Shown here piece by piece: positions 40,252 through 43,077 of a stretch of 43,077 nt of DNA. This DNA comes from Xenorhabdus griffiniae (GTDB taxonomy: Bacteria > Pseudomonadota > Gammaproteobacteria > Enterobacterales > Enterobacteriaceae), in contig NZ_JADEUF010000022.1 in NCBI RefSeq assembly GCF_015163655.1, positions 1 to 43,077 of the forward strand, read 5' to 3'. The notes below the pieces were generated by a model that saw nothing but the letters and a program-made list of their open reading frames with translations, was not told the DNA's origin and made no database searches. Numbering within the stretch: the stretch's first letter is position 1; every line of letters starts with the position of its first letter. The position numbers and the translations under genes were made by a program.

Positions 40252-41604
40252 TTACCTCATAGTCACAAACTCTTCCGCCGCCGTCGGATGGATAGCAACC
40301 GTATTATCAAAATCCTTCTTCGTTGCTCCCATTTTCAGCGCAACCGCAAAACCTTGCAGTATTTCATCCATTCCAAAGCCAATACCGTGAATACCAACTA
40401 TCTTCTCATTGGCTCCTACACAAACCAGCTTCATACGGCATGGCTGACGGTGCTGCGTCACTGCGGTGTACATTGCGGTGAATGACGATGTATAAACCTT
40501 AACCTGATCTTCGCCATACTGAGCCTTTGCCTGTAGTTCCGTCAGACCTACCGTACCAATTGGCGGATGGCTAAATACCACTGTAGGTATATTGGTGTAA
40601 TCCAGATGTTCATCAGGTTTGTTATTAAACAGACGTTCTGACAAACGACGCCCTGCTGCTACCGCAACGGGTGTCAATTCCACCGCGCCCGTGTTATCAC
40701 CCACTGCATAAATACCGTTAACATTAGTATTCTGATACTTATCGACCTGGATATAGCCTTTTTCATTCAGTTCAACACCTGTTACGGCCAGATTCAGCTT
40801 ATCGGTCATTGGCTCACGCCCAATCGCCCAGATCAGCGTATCAACAACTTGCTCCCGACCATCCTGCAATTTAACAGTCAGACTACCATCACTATTTTTC
40901 ATCACAGACTGTAATATTGCTTCTGTATGCAGTATTGGCCCTTCAGTTTTGATGACTTCTAACAGTGTTTCCACAATCATGGGATCAAAAGAACGCAGAG
41001 GTGCGTGCTTACGGACAAACAGATGTGTTTCGCTACCCAGTGCATTCAAAACACCTGCGATTTCAACAGCAATATAGCCAGCACCGACCACAGCAACACG
41101 CTTCGGCATTTCATTTAGTTCGAAGAAACCATCTGAATCAATACCATATTCAGCACCGGGAATATCTGGACGTACAGGGCGACCACCTGTCGCGATCAGG
41201 ATATGGTCGGCCGTGATTTTTTCGCCATTAACCTCAACAGTATGTACATCAATAAAACGGGCGAATCCTTGAATAACATCGACCTTATTGTTATTCAATA
41301 CGCGTTCATATGACTGATGAATACGATCAATATAAGCCGTACGGCTAGCAATGAGTTTTTTCCAGTCAAAATGATTGACGGTAGTATCAAAACCATAATC
41401 GGGGCCATATTGATGAATAGATTCCGCAATTTGAGCAGCGTGCCACATCACTTTCTTTGGTACACAGCCCACATTAACACATGTTCCACCTAATGCTTTT
41501 GCTTCAATCAGGGCACATTTTTGCCCATACATGGCTGCACGGTTAATAGAAGCAATCCCGCCACTGCCACCACCAATTGCAATATAATAGTAATGTTTAC
41601 TCAT
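40252..41604 (-). CDS. gor: Glutathione reductase
   Basis: Glutathione reductase reduces GSSG with NADPH through FAD in the cytoplasm. The protein is 450 residues, the E. coli length. FAD binding is by [17 protein letters not shown] (about residues 11-27). The redox disulfide is Cys42-Cys47 in [24 protein letters not shown] binding is by [20 protein letters not shown] (about 174-193) and the arginine in [10 protein letters not shown]. The active-site pair is His439 in [14 protein letters not shown]. The second FAD segment is [21 protein letters not shown] neighbour on one side is rlmJ, as in E. coli. Confidence 0.96.
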   Translation of the reverse strand: MSKHYYYIAIGGGSGGIASINRAAMYGQKCALIEAKALGGTCVNVGCVPKKVMWHAAQIAESIHQYGPDYGFDTTVNHFDWKKLIASRTAYIDRIHQSYERVLNNNKVDVIQGFARFIDVHTVEVNGEKITADHILIATGGRPVRPDIPGAEYGIDSDGFFELNEMPKRVAVVGAGYIAVEIAGVLNALGSETHLFVRKHAPLRSFDPMIVETLLEVIKTEGPILHTEAILQSVMKNSDGSLTVKLQDGREQVVDTLIWAIGREPMTDKLNLAVTGVELNEKGYIQVDKYQNTNVNGIYAVGDNTGAVELTPVAVAAGRRLSERLFNNKPDEHLDYTNIPTVVFSHPPIGTVGLTELQAKAQYGEDQVKVYTSSFTAMYTAVTQHRQPCRMKLVCVGANEKIVGIHGIGFGMDEILQGFAVALKMGATKKDFDNTVAIHPTAAEEFVTMR

Positions 41605-41798
41605 CTTAGGTCACTTCCGTCTAATCAATTAAGTTACTGCTAAAGTTCAGCCTGACGTCATTGTTACAAAAAATTATCACTCACAGTGGACGATTCTGAC
41701 TCTTATTGCCATAGGCCACGGCTATCAAATGATATCGTGTCACAGTTTATTCAGAGGTCATCAAACTCTTAATAACGACGCCACGCTGAACCTTTACC

Positions 41799-42641
41799 TT
41801 ATTCAGGGACAATCCACTCTACTGATGTATGTCCTGTGCCTTCAGGAACCAATATCTGATGCAACCACGGTAACACGACCTTCATCTGCTGTTCTAATTT
41901 CCACGGTGGATTAATGACGATCATGCCTGATGCCGTCATACCCCGTTGATCACTGTCAGGACGCACACCAAGTTCAATTTGTAAAATCTTACGAATACCC
42001 GTGGCTTCCAGTCCCTTTACCAAACGTTTAATCTGCTGACGAAGAACAACGGGATACCACAGAGCATAAGTACCAGTAGCAAAGCGCTTATACCCTTCCT
42101 GAATACCCTGGACGACATTCAGATAATCCGATTTCAATTCATAAGGCGGATCAATCAGTACAAACCCACGACGGCTTTTTGGTGGTAGTTTTGATTTCAA
42201 CTGCTGGAAACCATCTTCCCGCAGGACACGAGCACGTCTGTCGCGGGAAAATTCCGTACGTAACAGGGGAAAATCGCTGGGATGCAATTCACTCAGATTA
42301 AGCTCATCATGCTCCCGCAATAAGTGGCTGGCAATCAGCGGAGAACCTGGATAATAACGTAAAGTGCCTTGTGGATTCAGCGCCTTCACAGCATCCATAT
42401 ACGCCACCAATTCTTCGGGGATATCATCACGCTGCCAAATACGGGCAATACCTTCCAGATACTCTCCCGTACGCTCGGCATGTTCCCCACTCAAGTGATA
42501 GCGGCCTGCGCCAGAGTGAGTATCCAGATACAGAAAAGGTTTTTCTTTAACTTTAAGCGACTCAATAATCAGGCTTTGTACTACGTGCTTTAACACGTCA
42601 GCGTGGTTGCCGGCATGGAAGCTGTGGCGATAACTTAACAT
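41799..42641 (-). CDS. rlmJ: 23S rRNA (adenine2030-N6)-methyltransferase RlmJ
   Basis: RlmJ methylates A2030 in 23S rRNA with SAM. The protein is 280 residues, the E. coli length. It starts MLSYRHSFHAGNHADVLKHV, the conserved family N-terminus. The SAM-binding region has FLYLDTHSGAGRYHLSGEHA (about residues 37-56). The catalytic motif is VLIDPPYELKSDY (about 161-173), a DPPY N6-adenine methylase signature. Later segments include KRFATGTYALWYPVVLRQQI and MTASGMIVINPPWKLEQQMK. The neighbour gor is conserved. No ribosome site of strength is seen upstream (AATAGGAAATAA). Confidence 0.95.
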   Translation of the reverse strand: MLSYRHSFHAGNHADVLKHVVQSLIIESLKVKEKPFLYLDTHSGAGRYHLSGEHAERTGEYLEGIARIWQRDDIPEELVAYMDAVKALNPQGTLRYYPGSPLIASHLLREHDELNLSELHPSDFPLLRTEFSRDRRARVLREDGFQQLKSKLPPKSRRGFVLIDPPYELKSDYLNVVQGIQEGYKRFATGTYALWYPVVLRQQIKRLVKGLEATGIRKILQIELGVRPDSDQRGMTASGMIVINPPWKLEQQMKVVLPWLHQILVPEGTGHTSVEWIVPE

Positions 42642-43077
42642 TAATTTATTTCCTATTGATTTTTAATAAGTTTTAGTTTCACATAAGGCGAATAAATCAA
42701 TTTATTACCCCACGAATTACCCCACAAGTCATTGCACAGGCACTAAAACACGACGAAGCATAGTAACAAAGTAAGTGCTGTCATCGCATCTTAAAAAGAG
42801 TCAATGTAGTCGAAAAGAGCTGATTTTCTTGCTTGGATAATAAAAACCTCCGATGATTCTTTTTCATCATTAAGAGCAATGTTAATCTGTATTTTTATTT
42901 TTTTATATACCAATCTAACTTCAAGATGCGTGTGATATCTCCCCGCGAAGCGGGGAAATATCAGGTTTCATATCGTGTTGTAAATTGCAGCTTGAAGTTT
43001 AATGCGTATAGCAACCATAATACAACACCCTGATGCATTATATTATATTGTTATTGTTTTTTGATATTTATGTTACC
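42642..43077. other. Non-coding right edge with one repeat
   Basis: This 436 bp region upstream of rlmJ is AT-rich. It contains a long-form palindromic repeat (42907-43009). No ORF or RNA is recognised, and the next gene lies outside the window. Confidence 0.6.
42907..43009 (+). repeat. Dispersed palindromic repeat, long form (copy 4)
   Basis: The ends ATACCAATCTAACTTCAAG and CTTGAAGTTTAATGCGTAT bracket a hairpin that has one mismatch (CTCCCCGCGAAGCGGGGAA). It is otherwise the same as the copies at 8059 and 31278. TA dinucleotides flank both ends. Confidence 0.92.

Overview
The window is a chromosomal segment of a gamma-proteobacterium of the order Enterobacterales, most likely Photorhabdus (Xenorhabdus is the main alternative). 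The core gene order matches the E. coli chromosome in several blocks. CRP, Spot 42 RNA, EF-G and ribosomal protein S12 are close to the E. coli versions as I recall them. A complete lsr (AI-2 uptake) locus and many ~75-105 bp palindromic repeats in an AT-rich background point to the insect-pathogenic Morganellaceae. The genus is inferred; no database was searched.

Layout. (1) 1-8376: the str operon tuf-fusA-rpsG-rpsL, read leftward from a strong promoter at about 3625-3656; then the yheO-tusDCB tRNA thiolation operon; then fkpA, slyX, slyD and yheV. (2) 8448-10581: a repeat-rich spacer and the ABC-F gene yheS. (3) 10582-16035: an accessory insert where E. coli has yheT. It holds an orphan LysR regulator, 1.2 kb of repeat-laden non-coding DNA, murQ-murP for recycling of N-acetylmuramic acid, and a LysE-type exporter. 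(4) 16224-21335: yheU, prkB, crp, argD, pabA and ppiA in E. coli order, but with yhfA, yhfK, yhfG and fic absent. (5) 21553-23607: a divergent AEC-type transporter and LysR regulator pair. (6) 23710-31217: engB, spf (Spot 42 RNA, with its internal 15-residue SpfP ORF), polA, dsbA, srkA, yihD, mobA and mobB. (7) 31370-40172: the lsr locus, with lsrACDBFG read leftward and lsrR-lsrK read rightward from a shared 240 bp control region. (8) 40252-42641: gor and rlmJ, then a repeat at the right edge.

How the genes work together. The left block makes translation factors and 2-thiouridine relay proteins. FkpA, PpiA and DsbA form a periplasmic folding set. The lsr genes import AI-2 (LsrACDB), phosphorylate it (LsrK), sense it (LsrR) and degrade it (LsrF, LsrG). 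CRP and Spot 42/SpfP form a catabolite-control pair within the same 7 kb, and catabolite control probably reaches lsr and mur too.

The window is mostly conserved core genome. I found no clearly new multi-gene system. The most unusual material is the dispersed palindromic repeat family. It occurs in at least three structural forms, and its ends form the 3' end and stop codon of lsrG and overlap the stop codon of the AEC transporter gene. Other points of note are the conserved SpfP ORF, DnaA-box-like motifs upstream of polA, an lsrC start that is not ATG, and repeated TTGAACA/TGTTCAA half-sites in the lsr control region.
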